From the NCBI RefSeq assembly GCF_031755915.1, contig NC_083380.1:26890001-26954000 (forward strand): a stretch of DNA of 64,000 nt, read 5' to 3'. This document shows, one piece after another, positions 38,061 through 53,248 of the stretch. Every line of letters starts with the position of its first letter. Position 1 is the stretch's first letter. This DNA is from Ziziphus jujuba (taxonomy: Eukaryota > Streptophyta > Magnoliopsida > Rosales > Rhamnaceae). The position numbers were made by a program, and so were the translations under genes. The notes under the pieces were generated by a model, which had not been told where the DNA came from, searched no databases, and saw nothing but the letters and a program-made list of their open reading frames with translations.

Positions 38061-39004
38061 TTACTTTATATACAATGGGCAAGATGAGGGTAAATTTGGT
38101 ACATCATGGATGACAATATTAATTTTGCAGCATTTATTTGTATTTTTATTTTTTAAATATTAAACATCTAATATAGAAAAGCAAACTCTTTAATAATAAC
38201 AACTAAAGCTACTATATATATAAGTTTTACAAATTAAAAATGACAAAAAAGGTATAAGATAGCTACATATATAGTCATTTTCCTATCAAGAATTGATGGT
38301 TTTTCCATCAAGATTTTTAATATTTGCCGTGCTGATATTTAAAGACGTTTTAGTAGAATATATGAGTTTGGTAAAATATTGAAAAGCAATGCTACACTTA
38401 CTAAATTTGTCTTCTAAAATCTTGCTAAACAATGACGCGATAGTATATGGGTGATTTATATATTATTTATGCCATATAATCATGGAAGGAAAAACCAATT
38501 GTATACTGTCATGTTATTGTTTACCAAAATTTTAGTAACGTAGAATCACTGAATAATAAAATGCTTAGAGGCCAAAATAAAACTTATATTGACTCATTTA
38601 AACTTTAAATATATCTTTAAATCTTAACCCTTAAAATAGTTTAGAGACTGATAAGTGAAGTCCCAATAGTAAAACCATTAAGACATCCGAATAGAAAAAA
38701 TTCAATATATATATATATATAGAAAGAGAAATAAATCAATGATGCTTTTATAACAAAAGTTTAACTATTAGATAAAGTGACAATTAATATTTTAATTCAA
38801 ATCTAAATTCTAAATGAGATGTAGTAATTATCATACAATTATCCATTATTTATTAAAGTTATGGAATCCTTAATAAGAAAATTTTTTTGTATATATATAT
38901 ATATTATATATAAACAATTTTGATATGGCAAAGGACTTATAATAAGGGATTGTGAAAAATAATCATCCATAGCTGTTAGCCGTTAGATTTGCATGATATA
39001 TACA

Positions 39005-39052
<48 letters not shown>

Positions 39053-40028
39053 ATTTTGCTATTACGGAGGATATCGACCAACTCCTGGTAGGAGATGACC
39101 GTTAATTATGTGCAGTTATGTATAGTTATTGTTAGATCACACTTAACTGCATTGATTGGACAATGATAGATAGTTATTGCCCACTATATGATGGGGGATG
39201 TTTCCCATGGTTATATATGTGTATATATATGTACAGAAATAATATGGTAAATGATTTATAGAGAAGGATTGTATGGCACAACATCCACAGTAGTCAAATC
39301 TGTATAATTTTTGTAATCTGACAACTGTGAATGACTATCTTTTATAGTCCCTTTCTATAAGTTCCTTACATGTTAAAACCTTATATATGTATATGTAAAT
39401 ATGGGGTAAAGACCTTATAGTAAGGATACCCTATATGGAAGGCATATCATCTATGTTGATTGCCACATAGGAAAAATAAATTATCAATCAAATTTAAAAA
39501 AATCCAATTAACTTTTTATTACAATTTTTAGTGAGTTCCACACAAATCTAATAGGGTTTTTACTTTCTTTTTATAGATTTGATTAAAAAAAGCATATTTA
39601 AATTATGTGATATTAGTTAGATGATATGGCTTGCCATGTAACCTATCCTTATCATAAGATCCTTACCGAGTTCATAATATATCAAAACTGTAGTGTGTAT
39701 ATATATATATATATATAGAGTCAGCTTTAGTTATGGTCTAGTAATCTACCTAGCTCACTTTATGATTAGCTATATAACAATAGTATAGGCAAATTATAGA
39801 TAATAATGTTAATTTTCAATATTTTTTATTTTTTAATACTAAAAATTAAATAAGAGAAAATTAATCCTTTAATGATAGTCAATTAAATTGCCATACAATT
39901 TGTAGATCACAATGGATTTTTCTTTTAAATAATTAAAACTTTTATGCATTTTATTTTTTTGTCTCCAGTCAGTATTGTGTCACTTTATTATAATACATCA
40001 TAAAGTGAGCTAGGTGATTTACTATATC

Positions 40029-40071
<43 letters not shown>
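38061..40071. other. AT-rich intergenic DNA
   Basis: (TA)n at 38,705-38,721, 39,010-39,048 and 40,033-40,071. Recurrent short words such as 'accttata.taag.at.cc' near 39,410 and 39,650 hint at local duplication (also near 36,020). No gene supported. Confidence 0.6.
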
Positions 40072-40072
<1 letters not shown>

Positions 40073-40215
40073 CACGGAAATTTTATAGTGAAGACGGTCC
40101 GTATGAGAACCGCAGTATTAGTGACGGTTTTTCATAGTATTAACGACGGTTTCTTAAAAAATCATCACCAATACTGTGGCTTGCATAAGGACCGTCCGCA
40201 CTATAGACGGATTGA
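40072..40215. mobile_element. Fold-back MITE inside a (TA)n tract, copy 2
   Basis: About 144 bp, the same family and orientation as 8,377-8,540: it shares 'cggaaattttat', 'cagtattagtgacggttttt', 'tagtattaacgacggtttctta' and 'ggaccgtccgcac.atagacgga'. It is shorter by a deletion of about 20 bp in the right arm ('aaaccgtcactaa' is missing), which weakens the hairpin. (TA)n lies on both sides. Confidence 0.75.
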
Positions 40216-40261
40216 TATATTATATATATGAAAAATTTTGTGTGTGGTTTATATGCTTGAC

Positions 40262-40325
40262 TCTTCTCGAACGTGTGATATAGCGGTCACAGCTGACCCA
40301 CTTGACCACCGGAGTTGAAGGTTAT
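40262..40325 (-). repeat. Possible tRNA-like SINE head (tentative)
   Basis: The minus strand reads 'ccggtggtcaagtgggtcag', an A-box-like word, then about 30 bases on 'cacgttcgagaagagtc', a B-box-like word. The spacing fits a Pol III internal promoter of a tRNA-derived SINE. No poly-A/T tail or target duplication is identified. Confidence 0.3.
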
Positions 40326-41458
40326 GCTATATATATAAAAATGTTATTTGTCACTAATGATGGATTAATTATAGAATTTAGTGACAATTTAAATAGTTAT
40401 AATTAAGGGGTTAATTTTTTCTTTTCAAAATTTTAATATTAAATAAATAAATAAAATTAAAAAACTTCCAATTAAAATTTGTCATACAAGCTACAATTTC
40501 ACCATTAATTATCACAAATAATGATTACAAGTAAAACCCTATATACATATCTATTGCTGTGTCAAATCTTCTTAGACATTTTTTTTTTTTTTTTTTGTTT
40601 TTGTTTTTTGGGACATGCACTAAATTGCAGAATAAGACTTAACGCTTGGTTTAATCCAGAATATGGTAGTTTTCACATAGGCAAACACTTTAAATGGAGG
40701 CCGTAAAGGTTCAAGAGTCGAGGTGGTTGTCCACCCGATTGTTGAAACTTTACAGTTAGAGATGAATACTGAAATAGTTTTTCGAATAATATTATGAATA
40801 CTACCTTATTCACCAAATTTATCAATACTCTTTTATTTGAACTCGAGTACGATCATTCTATCAGACCAACAAAAAGGCAAAGGATACAAAATATACGCAG
40901 TTTCCCTCTATTTGTTGTTCATCTTTTTGACGCCGCTGGTCTGCTCCTATACTCAAGAACCCCAGTTTGATCCTGAAAGTTCATTAAAATTTCTTTTGGC
41001 AAAAACCAGAATCAGAATCCATTGCACTTCTTTTTATTTAACCACTAATACTATTTTGGCAAAAACCAGAATAAGCATCCATTACTTAAGTACTTCACTT
41101 TATTTTACCACTAATCCCAATGGTAAACACTAACACATTTATCAGAATGTCCTGTGCAACTCAGCAATGAAGTTAACTATAACAAAAATGTCTTTCACAA
41201 TGTTTTACATCAACTGATTGAGGGACTTTCAGTCCAAACCTCAAATCATGTGAAAAGAAAAGTTGAAAATTTTCCCGAGTTGTTATGCATATAAATAAAT
41301 GTTTACACAGATTCTTATTCTTCAACATACTGTTTCCTACGGGTATAAGTTCTAGATTTGAAGATTTTATATGACAATGGGAGTAGAATCAAATTAACTT
41401 GAGTATAAAAAGTGTGGTGTCTACAACCTGAGCGAAAAAGTATATGTAGAAAGCAAAC
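40326..41458. other. Intergenic DNA / 3' flank of the hydrolase gene
   Basis: A short local tandem repeat (period about 63 bp) at 40,990-41,115 repeats 'ttttggcaaaaaccagaat'. The 98-codon frame at 40,837-41,133 has no ATG and reads through this repeat, so I do not call it. A poly-T run lies at 40,579-40,596. Confidence 0.55.
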
Positions 41459-44400
41459 CTAAGCCCTAGAGTCGAAGTTTTCTTGCAAGAACCGGTAAAG
41501 TTCTTCTGCAACCTTGATGGGATACTCCTCTTGTGGAAGAAGAGCGCCTGGAATTTCAATAAACTTGCTCACACCCTTGGCTCCCCTGAGAGCTTCCATC
41601 TCGGCTTTTGACCTTTTTGGAGATCCCTCAGTTGATAAAACCGCAACTGGTATCTTTCCCTCCATAGCTGCAAAGAGATCAAGAAACTCTTCTCGGGACT
41701 GTACAGGGTCAAGTAGACCAGTCAAGAATGCTGCAGGTGCATAGCGAGCACCTTTCCGTTTTGTTAATGCATATCTGGTTTCAATAATGTCAGGAGTGAC
41801 ATTTTCAGGATTTGCATACACATGGGATTTGTATTGGGATTCAATGGCCTTCTCATTGCTGACAAGCATGTTATACATCATCCAGCCCACAGCCGGAGCC
41901 CTTAAGGTGCCCCTAAGCAGTCCATACCTGGTCAGTTTGATAAGAAATGGGAATGAAAGATCATTAGAATCAAGATCATCGACCCAAAAATTCTGGTGCT
42001 TAGGCCAGGAAAAGTAGCACCTTAAATATATCTATATTGCTATCTAAGTGATGGACCAACAAAAGCACAAAGCAAAGGTTATTAAGATCACGAGATAGAT
42101 ATAAGATAGTGGAAGGGCCTATCATCTAGCATGATGGTCAAATACAGGCACAAATAAGTTCTAATGACTCTGAACTGTTTTTGTTCTGCACTAGAGTTCA
42201 ATTACTCCGAATTCGGTTTTCCAGTAAGGAAAGAAGTACGCATTCACCATTCAAAATCACTTTGGAAATTCAACAATTACAAAGGAGGTATTTATGTTTA
42301 GAATACCTTGTTTCCATGCTTGAATCTCGACCAAACACAATGGGAAGAGGACCAGCCCAGGTGGGTGCAATGGCAGCGATTGCTTGTGGCTTTAGGAAAC
42401 CCTGTTTTGCAGCACGAATAGTAAGTGTGGCTGCATGACCTCCTCCAAATACCACCAAGTCATTTTCTGGTTTGAGATAAAAAAATAATTATTCAGAGAA
42501 TTAATTTTTCAATTTAAAATAAAAAAATGCTGGATGATATTACTATTACATGTCAAAGTCAAACAATTCGTAACAAAGTAAACAACCTAGAAAGATATTT
42601 TTTACCCATATTAGATAGGGCTAAGGAAAGATGTTTGAGGGTTTCAAGCACAACCATCCGCTAAGAGTCTTTACTACCATAACATACAATTTGTAGAGAT
42701 AAAAGTAGCCTAAATTATGTGAACATAATACAGATCGAAAATGTGATAAAATAAATGCAGGAGAGAGGGGGAAAAAAAAAAAAAAGAAAAAAACAAGGGG
42801 AAAAAAAAAAAAAAAAAAAGAGTGTGAAATACTCGTCTTCTGTTTTATGGCCTGCCTATTTGTTCACATATCTTTTACCATGAATGGAAAAGAATCCTAA
42901 GAACCCTAAGGGTAAAACATAAGAGTTTATTTATTTTTAATTTTTTTAAGGTTCATAGGAAAATAAAGAAATAAAAGGAAACAAACACTCAGAGGCACCT
43001 TAAGAGAGAGAACTAGCCAGTCTCAAATGAACAGTAGGAAGTTGCACTAGGAATGTGTCATATTGGGAATATTGGATAAGTTTACAACAAAAAGACTGAA
43101 GGCACTAGCATGCACAATGGTTGCCCTGTTTTACGCCCCTCACCAACTTCTCATTCCAGAAACGTAGTATGGGCACTAAAAGGCGCGTCCTACAGACAAG
43201 AGAAAATATGGATGGCCAGAAAAACAAAATTGTATTACAAGGACAAAGAGAATGACTGCATCCTTCAGACTTCTCAATAATCAGGTGAAGCTGTACCAGA
43301 ATGAGGCGTCCATTGGACCACTCTAGAAGAGTCATATCCTACTAGGGAAGTTTGGCCCCTATAGTAATGATGACCATTGGTGGGCCCGTCAAACCAGAAA
43401 CCTTGAGACATTTTAACAAGACATCTCAACCCTTAACCTTGTCAAGTACGAAATATTTACTCATGGGTGGGGCAAGCTCTTCTATTCTGGTTCATGGTTT
43501 CTCTTGGCTATATGGTTCATCCGGGGGAGAGATTGAGCTTCAAGAAATAGTGAATGGTCTTATCAATACACAAATGTATAGCTCCCCAGGAATTTCAATT
43601 TTGCTTATATTCATCACTGTAGGAAAGGGTCTGACAACTGAACAGAAGATGGAAAGAAAAAAAAAAAAGGGGGGCCATTTCAGGTGTAGGCATTTCTGCT
43701 CTAGAGAGTTGGGGGGTGGCCCCTTGTGGTAGTGGCCCTCCTAATAGGTTGGAAATGTACAAATAAACAACAGAAGAGGCAACTGGGACCCTCATAAGTT
43801 TTGGCCCTAGAGGACCCACAACAATGACAATGACAATGACATGGGGGTGGTGAGAGTTGTCTTTAATTCATTCATTTCCATCATCTCCTTGTTCTTTGTG
43901 TTACACCATTCAAGTGTAAATGTGTAATCACTATTCTATGATTCTATCCTTAACAAATGACCATTTCTCCCTTAACCAAGTCTTAATACTTTGCATGCCG
44001 AGTGGCTCTAAGATCATGTATATCGTTTAGCAGCCTCAACTCATGTTAACAAGTCTGAAAAGCATAATGAAGATGTCTTTGGATATCTATTTAAAGTTAC
44101 AGGTAATGTAGTCTAAGAAACTAGAGCAAGAGAAAACCCCAGTACCTATAAAAAAGTAGAGTAAATAGTAATCCATAAACCTCCAGATGAAGAATCAACG
44201 ACTCAATAACCAGCAGTGTAAAGAATGATAGTTTAATATATATGTGGTAGAGAGGCAAGAGCTGGAGAATAAATAACAAAACAAATGCCTATCTAGGATT
44301 ATAATGCCAAATAAACGCAGGTGGAACTTTTGAACCACAGTTAAGGCAGATGAGTATCAGGGCACTGAACAAAACACCTGATGATTTGTTCCATGAAATG

Positions 44401-46179
44401 TCTTAGGAACACGGGCATCACAACAAGAAAAAACATATTTTCTTTCCTTTTCGCAGAAGATTTGAGAGGAGGGGGTGCTGTGAAAACAAGCACAGGGATG
44501 CTTTATGGGTGGGACAAATAATAATGGTGCAATAAGATTTACTCTTAAAAACTATTGGCACAAACAAAAATGAGACTATATTAACAAATGTATACACATT
44601 ATTAGTGGGAATTTTAATAAAAAGAAAGAAAAAAAAAATACTTAGTTGAATATCATATCATTGTTAATCATTTCCATGAATAAACATTAAATATGAAATT
44701 AAGTAAATATGATGATTAACAGAGATATAATCATATAAACACAAGAATAGTTGCTAATGTTACTTAGACTATTCAATCTATCCCACCATACCCATGTTGG
44801 ATACTTGGGCACTGACAAGGGTATGGCTGTTGGAAACTCCAAATACGTGGAAAAACTTTAAAAAATAGACGGATCCAACACTTGGACACATATCCACACC
44901 TGACACTGCACCCAAGTCCGAGCAAACATAGGTTGCCATACTCACCTAAGCCATTTATAGGACCATCAGGTGCATTGATGAAATCGACCAGGAATTTCTC
45001 CATCACATCAGCATTGTACTCCAGCTTAGGTCTATCTGAGTACCCCAGACCAGGCCAATCAACAATGGTGGCTCGCCAATTGAATTTACCAACTCGCTGA
45101 ACTATGTCTCTAGCTACTGATCTCCACTCTTCAACAGTGCTAACATCTGAAATGGTTGGTACCATAAGGATATTTTTCGAAGAATCATTGTTGTACTTTT
45201 CATGCTCCTCATAATAGATGTTAATCGTATTGTCTTTAAATTTCCACTGCCAATTATTTGTCTGAAACAAAATGTAGTCACTTGTGAAACAAAATGACAA
45301 ATATAGGATACACATACTCAGAGAAAAATTTTATTAAAAAAACAAAGACAACAAATAAAATAAATAGAATAGTTTAACAAATTCTATTGACAATATGATG
45401 CTTAAAGTCAAGCCTTCAGAGACCCCTACACCCTTAAATCTCACTTTGCATACAAGGCTGCTAACATACATCAATTATCGAGCAAAACCTCTCCCACAAA
45501 GGGATGTTGAAAAATTGCAAGAAGATGGATTCCCTTTTTCATAAAATTATTAGTAATAATATCTTAATTTCAATTCAAATGAACGTCTTTGGTAGCACAA
45601 CAGTTGGAACTTATTCAAAATTTCTGGCATTCATTCAAATATTTACTAATCATCTGATGTTCCTCTGCTTTCTTCACTACATATCCATACATCAATCAAA
45701 ATATAAGAATAAAAAGTCTAGCCAAACCAAATCAAATATTTCATATGTTTTGTGATCTGCCATGACTTAAATCACACGTTCAATTAATTCCCTCGTATAC
45801 ATCAGAATCCAATACGTCAATTATTCGTACATATAGAAGCATATAACCACAAAGATAGAGTAAGTTTCATACCCATATGCACACGAACGAAAATTACATC
45901 GAATAAGTGAAAAAGGCAATAGTAAAAATAAAATGGCAACAAAAATAAACTATTTTTAGAAGTACCCAAAAAGTAAATAAAATGGAGAATTTAGTGGGTA
46001 ACCTTTGTTGGGGCTAACGCTTTCTCGTCTACAGAGACCTTGGAGTAGTCCAGAGTGGATGAAGCTTTGACAATGAGAGATTTTGAGAAGTATGCAGCAT
46101 GAGAGAAAATGGGTCTATGGGTTTTGCAATGAAGAGTAAGGGAAGGTGAAGATGTGTAGAATATTGCAGAGAACGCCAT
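41459..46179 (-). CDS. Alpha/beta-hydrolase-fold protein, probably plastid-targeted, without a canonical catalytic triad
   Basis: Four exons with GT-AG introns: 46179-46003, 45261-44946, 42466-42307, 41927-41459; together 1,122 nt, 373 residues ending DSRA. The first about 45 residues are Ser/Thr/His/Lys-rich and poor in acidic residues, like a chloroplast transit peptide. Fold landmarks: '[14 protein letters not shown]' (strand and oxyanion region), '[10 protein letters not shown]', then the nucleophile-elbow position 'VVFGGGHAA' (about 169-176), where the family's G-x-S-x-G Ser is Gly, and '[10 protein letters not shown]' (about 345-354), where the usual His is absent. Enzymatic activity is therefore doubtful; no substrate can be assigned. 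Similar uncharacterised plastid-predicted alpha/beta-hydrolase proteins are widespread in plants (from memory). The 2.48-kb intron 2 holds repeat-like DNA. The ATG at 46,179 is the first in frame with the transit-peptide-like region. Confidence 0.85.
42467..44945 (-). other. Long intron 2 of the hydrolase gene
   Basis: 2,479 bp with poly-A runs (42,772-42,820), an unusually GC-richer block at about 43,100-43,860 that looks like an old insertion (short frames on both strands, no recognised domain), and a (CAATGA)n stretch at 43,815-43,842. The donor is at 44,945-44,944 and the acceptor at 42,468-42,467. The family identity of the inserted block is not recognised. Confidence 0.6.
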
Positions 46180-46970
46180 GGAAATGGTGCAGAATGGGAT
46201 GCTGACAAAGGAAACGAGCTTGGGTCAAGATTTTTGGGCAATGGCGTAGAGTAGTTGAAGACGCTGACCACTGGCTCAAACTGAGATTTTTTCGTCTTTG
46301 TAAAATATCAGAAAAGCTCAGCTAACCAGGTTCATGAATTTCAGTTTCCACCCCCTCAGTTTTTGAGAATATCGAATAACCCATCCTTAAATTTATTTTG
46401 CTAATTTTAGTCTTGTCAATTTTCTTTTTCTTCTTGTAGAAATATTATCGAAGAAAATGGAGTCTGATGAGTAGAAAGGCTATTTTTTAAATTTAATAAA
46501 TATTCAATATAAGTATTATAGAATATACTATAAATAGACGATGAGATATATTAATATTTTTTCAAAGTATGTCGAAATCAAGCATAATTAATTATTTTAT
46601 TTCTCATATTTTCCTAATAATGATCTCTAATTAACTTTCAATTCGATACACATATACTGTTATATGGTAACTATTTTAACATTAACCAACAATAATTTTT
46701 AAAGTTTAAAATTTATTAGCTTTCCATATTGCTTATTCTTTCAAACATTGTCCGAGCACTTTATGAAATTGATATTCACAGTTAGCAAAAGAATGATTTT
46801 ATGAGGAATATTCTACAGTCGAGTCAGCAATAATTTACAAAGTTCACAATTTATCCATTCACATTAGCAGCCAAGTATCATTACTTTCCCTTCTGTTCTT
46901 CAGGGCATTGCTTCAACATTCTGTAAATTTAGAGGAGATTTATACTATTCCAAATGCTTCATCAGTCTAT
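46180..46970. other. Spacer between the hydrolase and PPR genes
   Basis: The hydrolase 5' flank and PPR 3' flank are shared here, since both genes run on the minus strand. AT-rich, no extra gene. Nearby frames around 46,029-46,271 are out-of-frame readings of hydrolase exon 1. Confidence 0.6.
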
Positions 46971-48902
46971 TTACCAGTAATCTCTGCATGAACAATAGCC
47001 ATCTCTAAAAGAGTGAAACCGACTTCTATCTCTCACCACTATTTCTAATCCATAAACCTTAGAAATTAGCTTCATCACTGTATGACAATCACCACAAACG
47101 CGCAAATTCTTTACTATTCTTATACTCTTTCCTTCACGCAGTCTTGCCATTCCAAAAGCTACGGCAAGTTTTTCGCTATGCCTGGTCACTGAATCTTCCT
47201 TTTCCTCCTCTTCTATATCATGGTAAACACTCCCAACCTGAGGAATATATCCTCCTTCAATCCTAAGCTTCGTCATTATTTCCCTCAGCTTCTCATAAGC
47301 CTCTTTTGTTATCTCATTTTGTTTCTCACCAGCCACAAAGCTATAAATTAGCTTGTCAACTTCAATCATGCTCCATCCCGGAGTTTTTCTGATTCTCTGC
47401 TCATTCATTGACCTTCTTACACCAGCAGCATCCTTCCATTTTCCTGCAGTGGAATATATATTTGACAAAAGAACATGGTCACCACAATTGTCGGGATCCA
47501 GTCTAGAAAGTCTTTCCTTCACTTTCTCAGCCAGCTCAACATTTCCATGAATGCTGGAAGCCCCAAGAAGAGTCCTCCAAATGATAGCATTAGGGGGTAT
47601 TGGCATTTCACATGCAAATTCATAAGCCTTTTGCAGTTCACCAGCTCGACCATACAGATCAACCATACAACCATAATGTTCAATGGTGGGTTCAATTCCA
47701 TAATCTCTCATCTTCGAGAAATATTGACATCCTTCTTCAATCAAGCCGGCATGACTACAGGCATATAGAATTGAAATGAAGGTGATCCCATCAGGCCTAG
47801 TTCCAGAATCTTCCATCTCATTGAAAAGTCGAATGGCTTCTTCACCATAGCCATACATGGCATGTGCTGCTATCATTGATGTCCAAGAAACAATACTTTT
47901 TTTCTCTGGCATTCTTTCAAAGACCAACCTAGCCATGCCCACATTCCCACACTTAGAGTAAGTATCCAAGAGTGCGTTATTCACTGAAACGATCCAAAGA
48001 AACCCAGCCTTTTCCATGAATCCATGGATAATTTTTCCAAACTCGAATGCTCCAGCCTGTGAACAAGCGGAGAGTATCCCTGTCAAACTTGTCTCATTTG
48101 GCCTCATTCCCACTCTATGCAGCTCCCTAAAAAGTCCAAAAGTATCATCAAAACAACCATGCTGGGCAAACCCAACAATCATTGTACTCCAAGACACGTC
48201 ATCTTTCACGGGCATCCTCGAAAACGCCTTCCTTGCTAACTCAACTTCACCTGCTTTCATATACCCCGAAAGCACCACATTCCAAGATGTCAAATTCCAA
48301 AAAGGCATCCGCTCAAACAATCTTTCTCCATTCTCTACATCCCCACACCTAAAACATGCGTTGACAATCGCATTCCAAGCTACAACATTTGGCTCCAACA
48401 TTTCCTCAAACACTTTCCTCGCAAAACTGACACACCCACATTCAGCATACATGCTTATAGTTGTCGTCCCAACAAAGATGTGGGTGTCAAGCCCATGTAC
48501 AAAACCTTGACAATGTAGCTGAATCCCAGCTCTGAAAGACCGCAAATTTGCCGCCGCCTTAAGTAAAAACGCAAAAGAGAAGCTGTCCGGAGGGGCAATC
48601 GCTCTCCGACGCATATGGGCGAACACAACGAACGCATTCTCTGGGGTGTCGGATTCGGCGAGTCCTCGAATAAGCGTATTGTACATGAAAACATCCGGTT
48701 TCGGGAACCGAAAAAGTAGGCGGCGAGCGTAGTCGAGAGCATCGGAGACCGTGACGACACAGTGGAGGAGAAGTTTTCCGGCAACGAAGGGATCGGTTTC
48801 GAGGCCGGTCTTGCATACAAAGGCGTGGATTTGCTTCACGGTTTTGAGAGTCTTGCTCTTGTTCAACACCGAAAGACACAGCTGTTCTGCAGCGACGTTC
48901 AT
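46971..48902 (-). CDS. Pentatricopeptide repeat protein, PLS-E/E+-DYW class
   Basis: Intronless, 643 residues from the ATG at 48,902 (the frame stays open about 13 codons upstream without an ATG). It has an array of roughly a dozen P/L/S PPR motifs ('[22 protein letters not shown]', shown in part as '[17 protein letters not shown]', '[19 protein letters not shown]', '[18 protein letters not shown]'), then E/E+ ('[20 protein letters not shown]') and a complete DYW domain: HSE 575-577, CGDCH 603-607, HSF 630-632, CSC 637-639, terminal DYW. The HxE and CxxC ligands of the cytidine-deaminase-like zinc site are intact, so it is likely an organellar C-to-U RNA editing factor; the target site is not readable here. 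The order and wording of motifs resemble Arabidopsis At1g74630 (from memory). It is head-to-head with RPL34, 355 bp apart. Confidence 0.93.
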   Translation of the reverse strand: MNVAAEQLCLSVLNKSKTLKTVKQIHAFVCKTGLETDPFVAGKLLLHCVVTVSDALDYARRLLFRFPKPDVFMYNTLIRGLAESDTPENAFVVFAHMRRRAIAPPDSFSFAFLLKAAANLRSFRAGIQLHCQGFVHGLDTHIFVGTTTISMYAECGCVSFARKVFEEMLEPNVVAWNAIVNACFRCGDVENGERLFERMPFWNLTSWNVVLSGYMKAGEVELARKAFSRMPVKDDVSWSTMIVGFAQHGCFDDTFGLFRELHRVGMRPNETSLTGILSACSQAGAFEFGKIIHGFMEKAGFLWIVSVNNALLDTYSKCGNVGMARLVFERMPEKKSIVSWTSMIAAHAMYGYGEEAIRLFNEMEDSGTRPDGITFISILYACSHAGLIEEGCQYFSKMRDYGIEPTIEHYGCMVDLYGRAGELQKAYEFACEMPIPPNAIIWRTLLGASSIHGNVELAEKVKERLSRLDPDNCGDHVLLSNIYSTAGKWKDAAGVRRSMNEQRIRKTPGWSMIEVDKLIYSFVAGEKQNEITKEAYEKLREIMTKLRIEGGYIPQVGSVYHDIEEEEKEDSVTRHSEKLAVAFGMARLREGKSIRIVKNLRVCGDCHTVMKLISKVYGLEIVVRDRSRFHSFRDGYCSCRDYW

Positions 48903-49257
48903 TTTTACGGGGTTTTTACCAAAGGCGCGAGATAAGTCCACGGTTTTTTATTTTAGATAACGTACCCATCCCGTAAAACCTCAAAACGAAGTCGTTTCGT
49001 TCAAATTAAAAGGCCAAAAATTAAAGATTAAAAAAGAAATATAAAAAATTAAAACCACCTTAGGAACAAAACGTAGAGAAATCTGAACCTTTAAAAAAGA
49101 TAAAAGAGAGCACGTGAGCACCGTAGGATCTAGGGCATGTGGAGCATGCGAGAGGCTGTTAACATTACTACAAAGAGCAGCTCAGAAGCAAAAACCACAC
49201 TAATAATTGTGCTTCTGGTTGTGGTTGGAGATATAGATTGATAAAGGGATTTCAAAA
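48903..49257. promoter_or_regulatory. Shared divergent promoter, PPR and RPL34, copy 1
   Basis: 355 bp separate the two start codons. A block at 49,111-49,140 (beginning cacgtgagcaccgtaggat, containing a CACGTG G-box, then 'ctagggcatgt') is nearly unchanged in the duplicate region at 61,718-61,747, while most other intergenic bases have diverged. No obvious TATA box in either direction. Confidence 0.6.
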
Positions 49258-52209
<2,952 letters not shown>

Positions 52210-52218
<9 letters not shown>

Positions 52219-52275
52219 GATGTGACACTAAGAAGCTCATTTAAGAGCTAAGATGTGACACAAAGAAGCTTTCTT
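52210..52275 (+). repeat. 33-bp tandem duplication spanning the RPL34 stop codon
   Basis: 'aagagctaagatgtgacac' begins at 52,210 and again at 52,243. The first copy contains the stop codon TAA (52,216-52,218), so the second copy is 3'UTR. A third partial copy ('atgtgacagaaagaagcttt') follows at about 52,297. Confidence 0.85.
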
Positions 52276-53248
52276 TTTGTGTTTTAATTTGGTAAAATGT
52301 GACAGAAAGAAGCTTTCTTTTTTGAGGTGATTCTGAATTGTTCAAAACCATATTATATTGAGTTGTTTTGCTATAATTTTGAAGGAGTTTTTAGTAGGAA
52401 TGTATTTTGGAAGTCAACATATGGTTTCTATAACACATTTTATTTCATCTTAAATTGAATGAATACGAAACTCGTATCTGTGGTATCTGTATCTTGTACT
52501 TCCTGAGTGCCTTGATTTGTTTATTTCTTAGGTTGATTTGAAAAGTATGGGCTAGATTTGTCTAAAGGCTTCGTTGCTTGAAATGGGTGTTTATATTGAC
52601 TGGGAACATTTTCTAATTGGTGGATCAGAAAGGTGTTCCTTTTTCTTTCTTTCGTGTTTGTTTTTTTTTTTTTTCTTGTGTGTTTTGTGGAATAGAGTTT
52701 TTATGCCCGCTAAATGTTGTAACCTTCTTTTAAGACCTATTTGAAAACGATAAGATTATGCTTCTTTTTTTTTCTTTTTTTTTTTTGGTATGTTTTCAAA
52801 CAATTTCAATTCAAACTGTTCCTGTTTGATGTTATGTTTTATGTAGCGAAAAGGTGGGAAATCATGGTAAGGTGTTTGCAAAAGACCATTACCAAGTTAT
52901 TCTTCTCCAAAACCAACACCCAAGTCATCAAAAACGTAAACCCGAACAACGAAATAACCCTAAAAAAACAAAACTCCAAAAGGGCCAAAGGCGATCCCCA
53001 AAACTATTATTCCCATGGTGGGATTATACATTTAACATAAAAAAAAATAAAATAAAATAAAATAAAACTTTATTGTGTTTTCATTACATTCCAACAACAT
53101 GGAGCGGAGGCCAACATCTCTTAATCGCGTGGAGGGATTATACTATTATAAGGGAAGGAAAAAAAAAAAAAAAAAACTTTATTGTATTTCCATTAGAGTT
53201 CCAATAACATGAAGCAGAGGCCGACAACATTCTATTCAAATTCACAAA
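52276..53248. other. RPL34 3' flank and GST 3' flank (convergent)
   Basis: Convergent intergenic space. It contains poly-T runs, an (AAAAT)n stretch at 53,038-53,066 and two copies, about 110 bp apart, of a GST-proximal block ('aactttattgtgttttcatt' at 53,067 and 'aactttattgtatttccatt' at 53,174). No additional gene; the frame at 52,741-53,060 is homopolymer-biased with no domain. Confidence 0.6.

Noticed and set aside
40837..41133. 98-codon frame with a hydrophobic start
   Set aside because: It has no ATG and runs through a local tandem repeat in the 3' flank of the hydrolase gene.
48016..48510. 164-codon plus-strand frame
   Set aside because: It is the antisense of the PPR repeats, as are the other frames within 47,353-48,960.
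48903..48941. PPR start at 48,941
   Set aside because: The codon there is GTG, not ATG; the first in-frame ATG is at 48,902 and is followed by the conserved N-terminal wording shared with the duplicate.
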